Positions 1-6,230 of a stretch of DNA of 7,276 nucleotides are shown one piece after another. The position numbers and the translations under genes are program-made. The notes under the pieces are model-generated. The model searched no databases. It saw nothing but the letters and a program-made list of their open reading frames with translations, and was not told the origin of the DNA. Source of the stretch: Kordiimonadaceae bacterium (GTDB lineage: Bacteria; Pseudomonadota; Alphaproteobacteria; Sphingomonadales; Emcibacteraceae); NCBI GenBank assembly GCA_018699075.1, contig JABIPV010000113.1, forward strand, positions 1 through 7,276. The letters are read 5' to 3'. Each line of letters begins with the position of its first letter. Position 1 is the stretch's first letter.

Positions 1-9
1 GCGCGCAAA

Positions 10-435
10 ATGAAACAAAAATGGCTCTCATTAAATCTGCTCAATAGTTTTTATCTTATACTGTTTTTTCATCTTGGCTTCTGGTTGCTCGCGCCCAGAA
101 TTCCATTCCCGCAGATCATACCGGATGAAATTAATATTTCAGGACTGGTGGAACTGCAGAATTTTGAACTTGTTCTCTCAGGCCTGCTTAATTCACTTAT
201 CGTTGCGGCACTGGTGATTGCCATTAATCTGATCTTCGCTCTACCTATTGCGCTGTTGCTGACCAAATACCAGAATGACTTTACTCGTGTTTGTTCAGGG
301 CTTTTGTATATTCCTGTGCTGGCGCCTGTGTTGCTTCCGGCTTTCGGGCTTTATGAATTTTTCATCCGCTCGGGTAAAAGCCCCGCCCCAAGTGGTCCGT
401 TATTTCCAGCTTGGCCTGCTCACAGACCAAAATAA
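10..435 (+). pseudogene. Truncated ABC transporter inner-membrane permease (N-terminal fragment)
   Basis: This is the first part of a binding-protein-dependent ABC transporter permease, which would form the membrane channel of an importer. The readable part has a short cytoplasmic start, a membrane segment at about residues 10-29, a periplasmic stretch, and two more hydrophobic segments at about 56-84 and 97-119. The NSLIVAAL...ALPIALLL and YIPVLAPVLLPAFGL stretches are typical of the BPD_transp_1 domain. After FFIRSG (residues 117-122, near base 375) the reading changes to a proline-rich tail with no permease character and stops at 435. Intact permeases are roughly 250-300 residues or more, so the EAA loop and the last membrane segments are missing. 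The ATG at 10 is plausible, but the true start could lie before the window. The substrate cannot be told. Confidence is high for a permease fragment, lower for the exact breakpoint. Confidence 0.7.
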
Positions 436-652
436 AGCTTATTTCCCCGTAGCAAGCCTAAATGAAAAAGGCGGAGAAGCCACCTTCCCCTGCAAAATTC
501 TATCATCCGTAAAACGCGGCCAAATCAGCGAATACACCCTTGATCATAGTGGTCAAAAGCTAAAATATTTCAGCCAAAATGATCATAAAGATGCGCTGGT
601 TTTATATGCTAATCTGCAAAACAAAATAACCTGTGATAGTAACAATTTTTAG
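376..652 (+). pseudogene. 3' remnant of an unrecognised gene fused out of frame to the permease fragment
   Basis: From about base 376 a different frame from the permease becomes protein-like and runs to the TAG at 650-652. It encodes roughly 90 residues beginning near PQVVRYFQLGLLTDQN and ending KITCDSNNF. It is hydrophilic, lysine-rich, has no membrane segment, and does not resemble a permease C-terminus, so a simple frameshift in one gene does not explain it. The open frame extends back to an ATG at 275, but that upstream part is permease DNA read in another frame. No start or ribosome-binding site is evident for the remnant. I do not recognise the family. The most likely reading is the C-terminal end of a separate gene left by a deletion or rearrangement. 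A palindromic repeat starts on the base after the stop. Confidence 0.45.
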
Positions 653-677
653 TGTCTGCTTCCGACGACATAAGTAG
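653..677 (+). repeat. Short palindromic intergenic repeat, copy 1
   Basis: The 17-base core gcttccgacgacataag (658-674) is identical to 4263-4279. The outer arms ctgctt and aagtag can pair as a six-base stem with one G-T wobble. The element starts directly after the stop of the gene remnant and lies between two convergent reading frames, so it could also act as a weak bidirectional terminator, although there is no T-run. Bases 678-715 hold nothing else I can identify. Confidence 0.6.
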
Positions 678-715
678 CCGTTAGCGCATCCATTAAGTAT
701 CATCAATGCTGAGAA

Positions 716-1732
716 TTATTTCCATTTAAGTTTTGATGCAGAGGCTTTCCTATTTTCTTCATCAGAATATACCCCAACCATACCCCTCATGAAGGCATTG
801 GGGAAAACGCCTTCGTGCGCTTCATCAGGGAGAACTTCAATGTTCACTTTTAAATTGGGATTAAATCGTCTTTGCAAAGAATTAAAAAGCACATAAAGAT
901 CAGTGACTAGGCTCATTCTTTCTTCGCCGTCACCAACTGCAAAGTAAGCTCTTGTTTCAATGGGGTACTCGGCATCTTTTGTCGCTTCCGCCGTTTTCAT
1001 AATTGCTCGCTCCATCCGAGGATATAAAAAATCATCCCACCAAATTGCCGGGCTTATAATTAAATAACGCTTAAACATACCGGGTCTAGTCATAAGAGAG
1101 TAGGCAGCGGCTAAGCCGCTCATCGACTTTCCGATAAGTACCCTATCTTCAGCATCCACTTCATATTTAGCTTCAATAAAGGGTATCACTTCATCTCTAA
1201 CCACATCAAGAAAAGCATCAGCGCCGCCAGAATTTTCGTAATCTACCGGGTTTCCTGAAAGGAAGTGAGACGCATCTGGAGGAGCGAATGCAGTCGGTGT
1301 ATAATCGCGTGTGCGATTTTCCTCTTTCCATGTACCGTCTGCTTCATCCTGATAACCAATACCGATGAAATACGCACTGGGGGTATAATTGAAATATTCA
1401 TAATTATAACTCATTGAAGCAGCCGGAGTAAAAAGTGCAAGTGGGTCTAGAAAATAAAAGCTTGAAGGTTTCTCGCCCTCTTGGGGTGGTTCAATTGGCG
1501 CACGGATATAAAGGCGATAAGCAACACCATTTTTTGAAACAGGTAGATCAAATACTTTAACATCCCAAGGATATTCAAACTTTTTAGCAGGTAAATTATT
1601 AGCTAGGTCTTGTGTTGTTTGAGAAAAAGACGCCTGCGCGTATCCGATCAAAAGAAATAGGACTGCTATATGCCGCAGATAACGGCCTCTATTCAAAAAT
1701 AATTTAATACTTTTCATTTTGTAAACTGCCAT
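716..1732 (-). CDS. Exported alpha/beta-hydrolase, putative esterase family (Fes/IroE-like)
   Basis: This 338-residue protein matches the putative esterase family (PF00756), which includes siderophore esterases of the IroE/Fes type and related exported esterases. A basic start and hydrophobic run at about residues 20-37 (RHIAVLFLLIGYAQASFSQ) look like a Sec signal peptide cleaved near ASFSQ, placing the enzyme in the periplasm. The core has SGGADAFLDVVRDEVIPFIEAKY (169-190), the nucleophile elbow GKSMSG with Ser203, and YLIISPAIWWDD (223-234), typical of the family. D268 or E270 (VGDGEE) may be the acid, and H306 (DEAHEG) is the likely catalytic histidine. The usual elbow glycine after the nucleophile is Ser205. 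Translation may start at 1732 or at the second Met (1717), which gives a more usual signal peptide; neither has a strong Shine-Dalgarno. It follows aroD on the same strand after 197 bases, probably with its own promoter. The natural ester is unknown. Confidence 0.85.
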   Translation of the reverse strand: MAVYKMKSIKLFLNRGRYLRHIAVLFLLIGYAQASFSQTTQDLANNLPAKKFEYPWDVKVFDLPVSKNGVAYRLYIRAPIEPPQEGEKPSSFYFLDPLALFTPAASMSYNYEYFNYTPSAYFIGIGYQDEADGTWKEENRTRDYTPTAFAPPDASHFLSGNPVDYENSGGADAFLDVVRDEVIPFIEAKYEVDAEDRVLIGKSMSGLAAAYSLMTRPGMFKRYLIISPAIWWDDFLYPRMERAIMKTAEATKDAEYPIETRAYFAVGDGEERMSLVTDLYVLFNSLQRRFNPNLKVNIEVLPDEAHEGVFPNAFMRGMVGVYSDEENRKASASKLKWK

Positions 1733-1795
1733 CCATAAATGGTAATTTCCAAGCTCCCAAGGAACGCTAACATGAGCAAAAACAATTTACAATAA

Positions 1796-1823
1796 ACTTT
1801 AACGTAGTTGATATTTTTGCCAA
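1796..1823 (-). promoter_or_regulatory. Candidate sigma70 promoter for the esterase gene
   Basis: On the minus strand TTGGCA (1823-1818) and TAAAGT (1801-1796) are separated by 16 bases, matching the -35 and -10 consensus at 5/6 and 4/6. They lie in the A+T-rich 197-base gap between aroD and the esterase, about 65 bases before the esterase start. Such matches are common by chance in A+T-rich DNA, so this is tentative. Confidence 0.3.
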
Positions 1824-1929
1824 ATATTTTTTTGACCGAAAACAAATGCGCTTTAAAAGTTAATGAAGTTTATTTCTCTACTATTGTGAACGATTGCTTC
1901 TGGCGAAATAACGAGAAAGAGTTAAATTT

Positions 1930-2670
1930 TTATCTTCTAACAAATGTTGGATAAAATTCGCGAAGCTGCTCAATCATATCTGAAAATGATATTTGCCCGT
2001 ATGCGGCAGATATTTTGTCAGATGGCGAGTAAGTGAGTAAGGAACCGAGAGCTGGAAATGAAACTCTAGTACGCATACCGAGCGCCCCCATTCCAATAAT
2101 TATTTTGGGAATATCTAAGTCCTTTTCAAACAAAGTCGCTAATCGGATGCAATCAGCTTCACTTTTCACCATACAAGCTATTTTTACGGCATCTGCGCCT
2201 ACTTTTTTTGCTTGGCTGATCAATGTGTGTAAAAAATCATCATTCGGTGTTTGATCAAAATTATGGTAGGACGCCACTAGATCGCAGCTGTGATCGCAAA
2301 GAAATTCCTTCAATGCAGACAGCGTTTCTGGTTCTGATAACTCGATATCAACGGCCCATACATGGGGTATTATTGATTTGAACAATTCTATCCGCTCAGT
2401 TTCAGGTTTATTCCAAAAACCACCATCTTCAGTTTTTCTTATGGTCGCTAATGTCGGAACTTCGGCGAATTTATCAATTTCTTTTATTATGTGATTTGGT
2501 GCATAGCTTTGAAACATATCAATGCGGATTTCTGCTACTCCCATACCGCATTTAATATGTCTTTCAATTTCCTGCTTCGAAAAACCATCATCAACAAGAA
2601 CGGCGACAACAACACCAGCATTTTCTTTGATGTGCTTTACCTGCTTTATGAAATTATTTTTTACCCGCAT
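1930..2670 (-). CDS. aroD: Type I 3-dehydroquinate dehydratase
   Basis: This enzyme converts 3-dehydroquinate to 3-dehydroshikimate through a Schiff-base intermediate, in the cytoplasm. The 246 residues are the normal length of a single-domain type I enzyme. All hallmark motifs are visible in order: EIRID (E47, R49), ATIRKTEDGG (R78), VDIEL (107-111), SYHNF with catalytic H136, AVKIA with Schiff-base K163, GMGALGMRTRV with the substrate-binding arginine near 202, and GQIS with Q226. The start at 2670 is well supported: GGAA at 2681-2678 lies seven bases upstream, inside the last codons of the transporter gene, whose stop is only four bases away. This implies co-transcription and probably translational coupling. 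The reaction serves aromatic amino-acid biosynthesis or, in reverse context, quinate/shikimate breakdown. The transporter partner favours a catabolic or salvage role, but that is inference. Confidence 0.93.
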   Translation of the reverse strand: MRVKNNFIKQVKHIKENAGVVVAVLVDDGFSKQEIERHIKCGMGVAEIRIDMFQSYAPNHIIKEIDKFAEVPTLATIRKTEDGGFWNKPETERIELFKSIIPHVWAVDIELSEPETLSALKEFLCDHSCDLVASYHNFDQTPNDDFLHTLISQAKKVGADAVKIACMVKSEADCIRLATLFEKDLDIPKIIIGMGALGMRTRVSFPALGSLLTYSPSDKISAAYGQISFSDMIEQLREFYPTFVRR

Positions 2671-2674
2671 TATC

Positions 2675-4033
2675 TTATTCCAAATTTTCCTGTGGGATCA
2701 ACAACGCCGCGATACCCGCTAGTAATAGTGGAAATGAAAATATTATAAACATGGTTTGAATTGCAATTCCCGCATCATACAAAATGCCAAAAAGCGCTGG
2801 TCCAATGATGGCACCAAAACGGCCAATACCGATCGCCCAACCGATGCCCGTTGTACGTATATGTGAACTGTAAGCTCTTGCGGCTGCCGGATAAAATCCA
2901 GTGATGCCGCCTTGAGCTGAAATCCCGATAAAGAATATCAAACCAAACATAACACCGTAACTCATGTCAAAATTCGCATAAATTGACATGAAAATAAAAC
3001 CGCACAGCATGTATATAAATATTAGACGATTAATTTTTAACCATGTCGCGAGCCACCCTATGCCAACCGTACCAATGAACGCCCCCACGTTTAACGCCAT
3101 ACCTGCGTATGTCGCTAACTCAAAAGGCATACCTGATGTCGTGGCTATATTTGGTATCCAGCTGATTAACGTATAAAGCGTCATAAACGCGAAAAATATC
3201 CCGCTCCAAAGCAACAAAGTAGCTCGCTTTAAATTATTACTAAAAAGATCCCGCACAGGGGTTCTGGCTCTCGCCTCAATTGGTTTTTTGGGCAAGTGAT
3301 CAATTTGCTCCTGGCCCATACGCTTAAGCAATCCATTAATTTTCTTCAAAGCATTTTCGGGTTGGTGTTTGGCTAAAAAAGATAACGTTTCCGGCATAAA
3401 CCAGTAGATTAACGGAAGCATAATGAGTGATATTGATCCCGCGGTAGCGTAAACGATGCGCCAACCAAATTGAGGCACCGCCCAAGCAACAAAAAAACCG
3501 GTAAGTATCGCGCCGATTGACCACCCACCTTGCACAAAACCGACACTGAAATTGCGGTTCTTCTCATTCGAGAACTCCGAAGCAACCGCCGCCATAGTTG
3601 GTAAAATACTACCAATCCCTAGCCCGGTTATAAAACGAAGAACGAGCATCTGTTCTAACGAATTAATTATGGCGGTCGCTAGCATTCCAGATGCGATCAA
3701 TGCCGTCGAGATGAACAACAATTTAAATCGGCCAATTCTATCGGCAATTGGTGCCAGACAAATGCAACCCATCATCATCCCAAACAGGCCAGCGCCAAAT
3801 ATATAACCGAGCTGTGTTTTCGATAAACCCCATTCAACCTCAAGCGAAGAACTAGTGAAGGAAACAATAAGAACATCCATACCGTCAATCATATTGAGGA
3901 CAAAGCACATTATGATCGCCATTAACTGCACTGGTTTCATCGGACTGTTAAGAATTTTATTTTGCAACATATCCTGAAACGCATCGTAAGCGTCATTCTC
4001 ATTGCCCGATGTTGAGGATGCCTTATTAATCAA
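2675..4033 (-). CDS. MFS transporter, aromatic acid:H+ symporter (AAHS) family, PcaK/MhpT-like
   Basis: This 452-residue inner-membrane protein has about twelve hydrophobic segments in two halves, split by a charged loop at about 213-270. Family marks are the DGMD motif in the first membrane segment (D50, D53), the motif A region LAPIADRIGRFKLL (93-106), RFITGLGIGSILP (133-145), the PET motif after segment 6 (214-216), and YPAAARAYSSHIRTTGIGWAIGIGRFGAIIGP (381-412). These are characteristic of AAHS carriers such as PcaK and MhpT, which bring in aromatic or shikimate-type acids with protons. The substrate cannot be read from the sequence. The first codon appears to be TTG at 4033: an in-frame TAA lies four codons upstream, and GGGA at 4044-4041 sits seven bases before it. 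The next Met is residue 22 (3970), without a well-placed Shine-Dalgarno. The gene is the first of a tight operon with aroD. Confidence 0.9.
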   Translation of the reverse strand: MINKASSTSGNENDAYDAFQDMLQNKILNSPMKPVQLMAIIMCFVLNMIDGMDVLIVSFTSSSLEVEWGLSKTQLGYIFGAGLFGMMMGCICLAPIADRIGRFKLLFISTALIASGMLATAIINSLEQMLVLRFITGLGIGSILPTMAAVASEFSNEKNRNFSVGFVQGGWSIGAILTGFFVAWAVPQFGWRIVYATAGSISLIMLPLIYWFMPETLSFLAKHQPENALKKINGLLKRMGQEQIDHLPKKPIEARARTPVRDLFSNNLKRATLLLWSGIFFAFMTLYTLISWIPNIATTSGMPFELATYAGMALNVGAFIGTVGIGWLATWLKINRLIFIYMLCGFIFMSIYANFDMSYGVMFGLIFFIGISAQGGITGFYPAAARAYSSHIRTTGIGWAIGIGRFGAIIGPALFGILYDAGIAIQTMFIIFSFPLLLAGIAALLIPQENLE

Positions 4034-4190
4034 TCTTTTTTCCCATTACCCTAGTGCTTTATATCAAGGCACGGACGTTATCACAGCTTATTGCCAATTT
4101 AAAGAAATTACCAGAATTACACCGAAGCATAAGATCATTGCCTTTTTTAAAAAGACTTCAAGAAATTTACTCGTCATTACTAATTTTTAA

Positions 4191-4210
4191 TATCCGCTTT
4201 GGGTCGTCAG
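4191..4210 (+). repeat. Short palindromic intergenic repeat, degenerate copy 2
   Basis: The sequence tatccgctttgggtcgtcag shares the left arm tccgctt with the other copies, and its centre gggtcg is the reverse complement of the cgaccc centre of the copy at 7258. A possible right-arm remnant, aagcag, lies at 4220-4225. The element is degenerate and may be half of an older pair with the copy 48 bases downstream. Confidence 0.45.
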
Positions 4211-4257
4211 GAGGTGCTCAAGCAGGGTGATAATAGCAAATATCCACAATTATTATA

Positions 4258-4285
4258 TATCCGCTTCCGACGACATAAGCAGACA
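4258..4285 (+). repeat. Short palindromic intergenic repeat, copy 3
   Basis: It shares 17 identical bases with copy 1 (4263-4279 against 658-674), in the same orientation and 3.6 kb away. Its right arm aagcagaca is the reverse complement of the left arm tgtctgctt of copy 1, so the ancestral element was a palindrome with about nine-base arms around a ccgacgacat-like centre. Confidence 0.6.
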
Positions 4286-4401
4286 TTTGGACGGTGCACA
4301 TATCTATTGGGGCTTGATCCTTTATATACGTCTAGTTTGGGAAAAAAAGATCAAGCTAATATACACAATGTTCCTATCAAGGTTGCTTAGACCGAATTTT
4401 C

Positions 4402-4429
4402 TTGCGCTTAAATTAAATTATCATATAAT
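4402..4429 (+). promoter_or_regulatory. Candidate sigma70 promoter of the lipoprotein operon
   Basis: A perfect TATAAT (4424-4429) is preceded, 16 bases upstream, by TTGCGC (4402-4407), a weak -35. This would start transcription near 4436 and give a leader of about 90 bases before the ATG at 4528. The surrounding DNA is very A+T-rich, so other -10-like matches exist. Confidence 0.35.
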
Positions 4430-4455
4430 TATTTTTGTTTTATATAACAATATAA

Positions 4456-4471
4456 GTTTTATATATAAAAC
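4456..4471. repeat. Perfect 16-base palindrome in the leader of the lipoprotein operon
   Basis: GTTTTATATATAAAAC is identical to its reverse complement. A related half, gttttatata, occurs just upstream at 4437-4446. It lies downstream of the candidate promoter and 57 bases before the TPR gene, where a repressor site would be expected. A+T-rich palindromes also arise by chance, so an operator role is only a suggestion. Confidence 0.35.
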
Positions 4472-4527
4472 CAACATCACTCTCCAATCATAAGGCGCGC
4501 GTAAACAATATAAAGGGTATTTAAGAT

Positions 4528-6219
4528 ATGAATAAAGCTTGGGTTTTTATGACATTCTGTTTCACAACTTTGATAATGGGATGTAGTAATAATAGCGAAG
4601 TTGAAGAGGTTTCTGATGAAATATCTGAGGAAATTTCTCAAGCTGCTGATGGTCCTAAATTTGATCTTCTTTCAACGCCGGTAGGTGATGTAAATTTCCC
4701 AACCAGCTGTACCGCAGAAGCAAGCCCATTAGTTGAGCGTGGTGTCGCACTTATGCATAACATGATGTATCCGGAAGCCCAGTTTGCTTTTTCAATGGCT
4801 GATGATGCTGACCCTAACTGCGCAATGTCATATTGGGGCCAGGCCATGGTTATGATCCATCCACTTTGGGGTGATGCACTGTCAGCAGAAGATTATGCGC
4901 GCGGCCTTGAATTAACAAGAAGAGGGCAATCAATCAACGGCATCACAGAACGTGAACAGAATTTTTTAAAGACCACTGAAGCTTTTTACTTGGAAAGCGC
5001 TGATCTAAACATGGTCAACGGATTTGCCAAGATGTCAGCTGTTTGGCAAAATATATCTGATGAAATGCCAGAAGATATGGATGCAAAAGCCTTTAATGCG
5101 CTTTTTAAAGTTGCTATTTCAAAAAATGACTCTGAAAGACTTGAAGCAGGGCAGGTTGCGCTTGACGTATTGAAAACCATGCCAAACCACCCGGGCGGAC
5201 ATCATTATGTAATTCATGCCTTTGACACGGCCGATCTAGCCAGTGGTGCGCTTGAAGTAGCGGATCATTATGGTCAAATAACGCCTAAAGTGCCCCATGC
5301 CTCTCATATGATGACACACACATATACGCGCTTGGGAAAATGGGATAGCGCTATCGAATGGAATAATATCTCTGCCGGTACCGCCCTTGAAATCTGTATT
5401 GATAATGGGGCCGTTAATTCACATTACCCACACGCAATGGACTATTTAGTATTTGCTCATCTGCAAAAAGGTGACGACGAAGCCGCAGCGAAACTCGAGG
5501 AAGATTTATTTTCCCTTGATATTCAGGAATATGAAAAAAGCGGACAACGTGCCATCGCGTATGCTTTCACAGCAGTTCCCGCTAGAAATTCAATGGAGAG
5601 TAAAGATTGGCAAACTGCCATTACTCTTACGCCAAAATCACCTGCATATTTCCCATGGATAGATGCGGATAAGAGAGACATTGGCAACACACATTTTGCG
5701 CGCGCCTTAGGCTTCTCTCGCCTTGGCCGTCCTGATGAAGCAACCGCTGATATTGAGCTTCTAGCAGAAATGGCCGCAACATTGCCACCAATGAATGGTC
5801 TTGAATATTACAGAATGAAAATTGATAGCCAGCTGCTTGGTGCGCGTGCATGGCAATATCTTGCCAATGGCGATACTGAAAATGCTCTAGCCTTAATGAA
5901 GGAAGCATCAAAACAAGAAGCAACAAGCAAAAATGCGCCGTCTAACCCCGGCGATATTTTACCTGCTGAAGAATTATTAGGTGATATGTATCTGGAGCTT
6001 TCCCGTGTTGAGGAAGCACATGCCGCATACAAACTTTCATTAAAACGTTCCCCAGGACGGTACAACAGCATTTATGGCGCAGGTAATACCGCTTTTGAAT
6101 TAGGTGACATGGAAACGGCAAAAAAATACTTTTCGCTTCTGATCGAAAATTCTGAAGGTGGAAATTCAAGTCGCACTACGCTCGCAGATGCCCGCATTAA
6201 ACTTGCAACACTTAATTAA
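4528..6219 (+). CDS. TPR-repeat lipoprotein
   Basis: This 563-residue protein starts with a lipoprotein signal peptide ending in LIMGC, with Cys19 as the lipidated residue. An acidic linker (about 20-42, SEVEEVSDEISEEIS) follows. The rest is helical tetratricopeptide-like repeats: ERGVALMHNMMYPEAQFAFSMADDADPNCAMSYWGQAM (70-107) is one clear unit, and C-terminal units occur around 388-410, 437-461 and 480-545. The AYWG-type motif with HPLWG (111-115), the HPGGHHYVIHAFD segment (221-233) and HASHMMTH (257-264) match a family of bacterial TPR proteins annotated only by their repeats; its function is unknown to me. It probably acts as a scaffold or binding protein at the periplasmic face of a membrane. 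The start has AAAGGG at 4512-4517, ten bases upstream. The next gene begins 11 bases after the stop, so the two are likely one transcript. No enzymatic motif is visible. Confidence 0.85.
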   Translation: MNKAWVFMTFCFTTLIMGCSNNSEVEEVSDEISEEISQAADGPKFDLLSTPVGDVNFPTSCTAEASPLVERGVALMHNMMYPEAQFAFSMADDADPNCAMSYWGQAMVMIHPLWGDALSAEDYARGLELTRRGQSINGITEREQNFLKTTEAFYLESADLNMVNGFAKMSAVWQNISDEMPEDMDAKAFNALFKVAISKNDSERLEAGQVALDVLKTMPNHPGGHHYVIHAFDTADLASGALEVADHYGQITPKVPHASHMMTHTYTRLGKWDSAIEWNNISAGTALEICIDNGAVNSHYPHAMDYLVFAHLQKGDDEAAAKLEEDLFSLDIQEYEKSGQRAIAYAFTAVPARNSMESKDWQTAITLTPKSPAYFPWIDADKRDIGNTHFARALGFSRLGRPDEATADIELLAEMAATLPPMNGLEYYRMKIDSQLLGARAWQYLANGDTENALALMKEASKQEATSKNAPSNPGDILPAEELLGDMYLELSRVEEAHAAYKLSLKRSPGRYNSIYGAGNTAFELGDMETAKKYFSLLIENSEGGNSSRTTLADARIKLATLN

Positions 6220-6221
6220 TT

Positions 6222-6226
6222 GGAAG
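6222..6226 (+). promoter_or_regulatory. Shine-Dalgarno that fixes the start of the downstream lipoprotein
   Basis: GGAAG lies in the 11-base gap after the TPR gene, four bases before the ATG at 6231 and 13 before the alternative ATG at 6240. The spacing is short for the first and long for the second, so the first is preferred. Both starts keep the lipobox. Confidence 0.5.
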
Positions 6227-6230
6227 CATC

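Larger units (their letters stand above)
4034..4527. other. Divergent A+T-rich intergenic region with no supported gene
   Basis: This 494-base gap separates the minus-strand transporter operon from the plus-strand lipoprotein operon and so must hold both promoters. It contains two palindromic-repeat copies (4191-4210 and 4258-4285), an 8-base inverted repeat (gcttgatc at 4312-4319 with gatcaagc at 4349-4356), a candidate plus-strand promoter and a perfect 16-base palindrome. I could not find a convincing minus-strand promoter for the transporter; TATAAA-like sequence near 4058-4064 lacks a good -35. Short open frames here have no credible start context or recognisable protein. Confidence 0.6.

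Noticed and set aside
275..652. A 125-codon open frame starting at the ATG at 275, as one real gene
   Set aside because: Its first 30 or so codons overlap the convincing permease frame and have no protein character; only the part after about 376 looks coding. Treated as a remnant with an accidental upstream extension.
716..2670. Esterase as third gene of the transporter-aroD operon
   Set aside because: The gap is 197 bases, with a candidate promoter inside it, and the function has no obvious link. Readthrough is possible but not supported.
653..4285. Composite transposon bounded by the direct repeats at 653 and 4258
   Set aside because: No transposase or integrase is present between them, the repeats are short palindromes with other copies nearby, and no target-site duplication is evident.
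4312..4356. Stem-loop terminator from the 8-base inverted repeat gcttgatc/gatcaagc
   Set aside because: The loop is 29 bases, no T-run follows on either strand, and no gene ends nearby; probably chance.
4199..4493. Small proteins in the intergenic region
   Set aside because: The frames start at TTG or other weak codons, overlap the palindromic repeat, and have no recognisable motifs; composition is that of A+T-rich noncoding DNA.
5627..6169. Antisense open frames within the TPR gene
   Set aside because: They lie opposite a long gene with a clear signal peptide and repeats, lack family features, and are shadows of its codon pattern.
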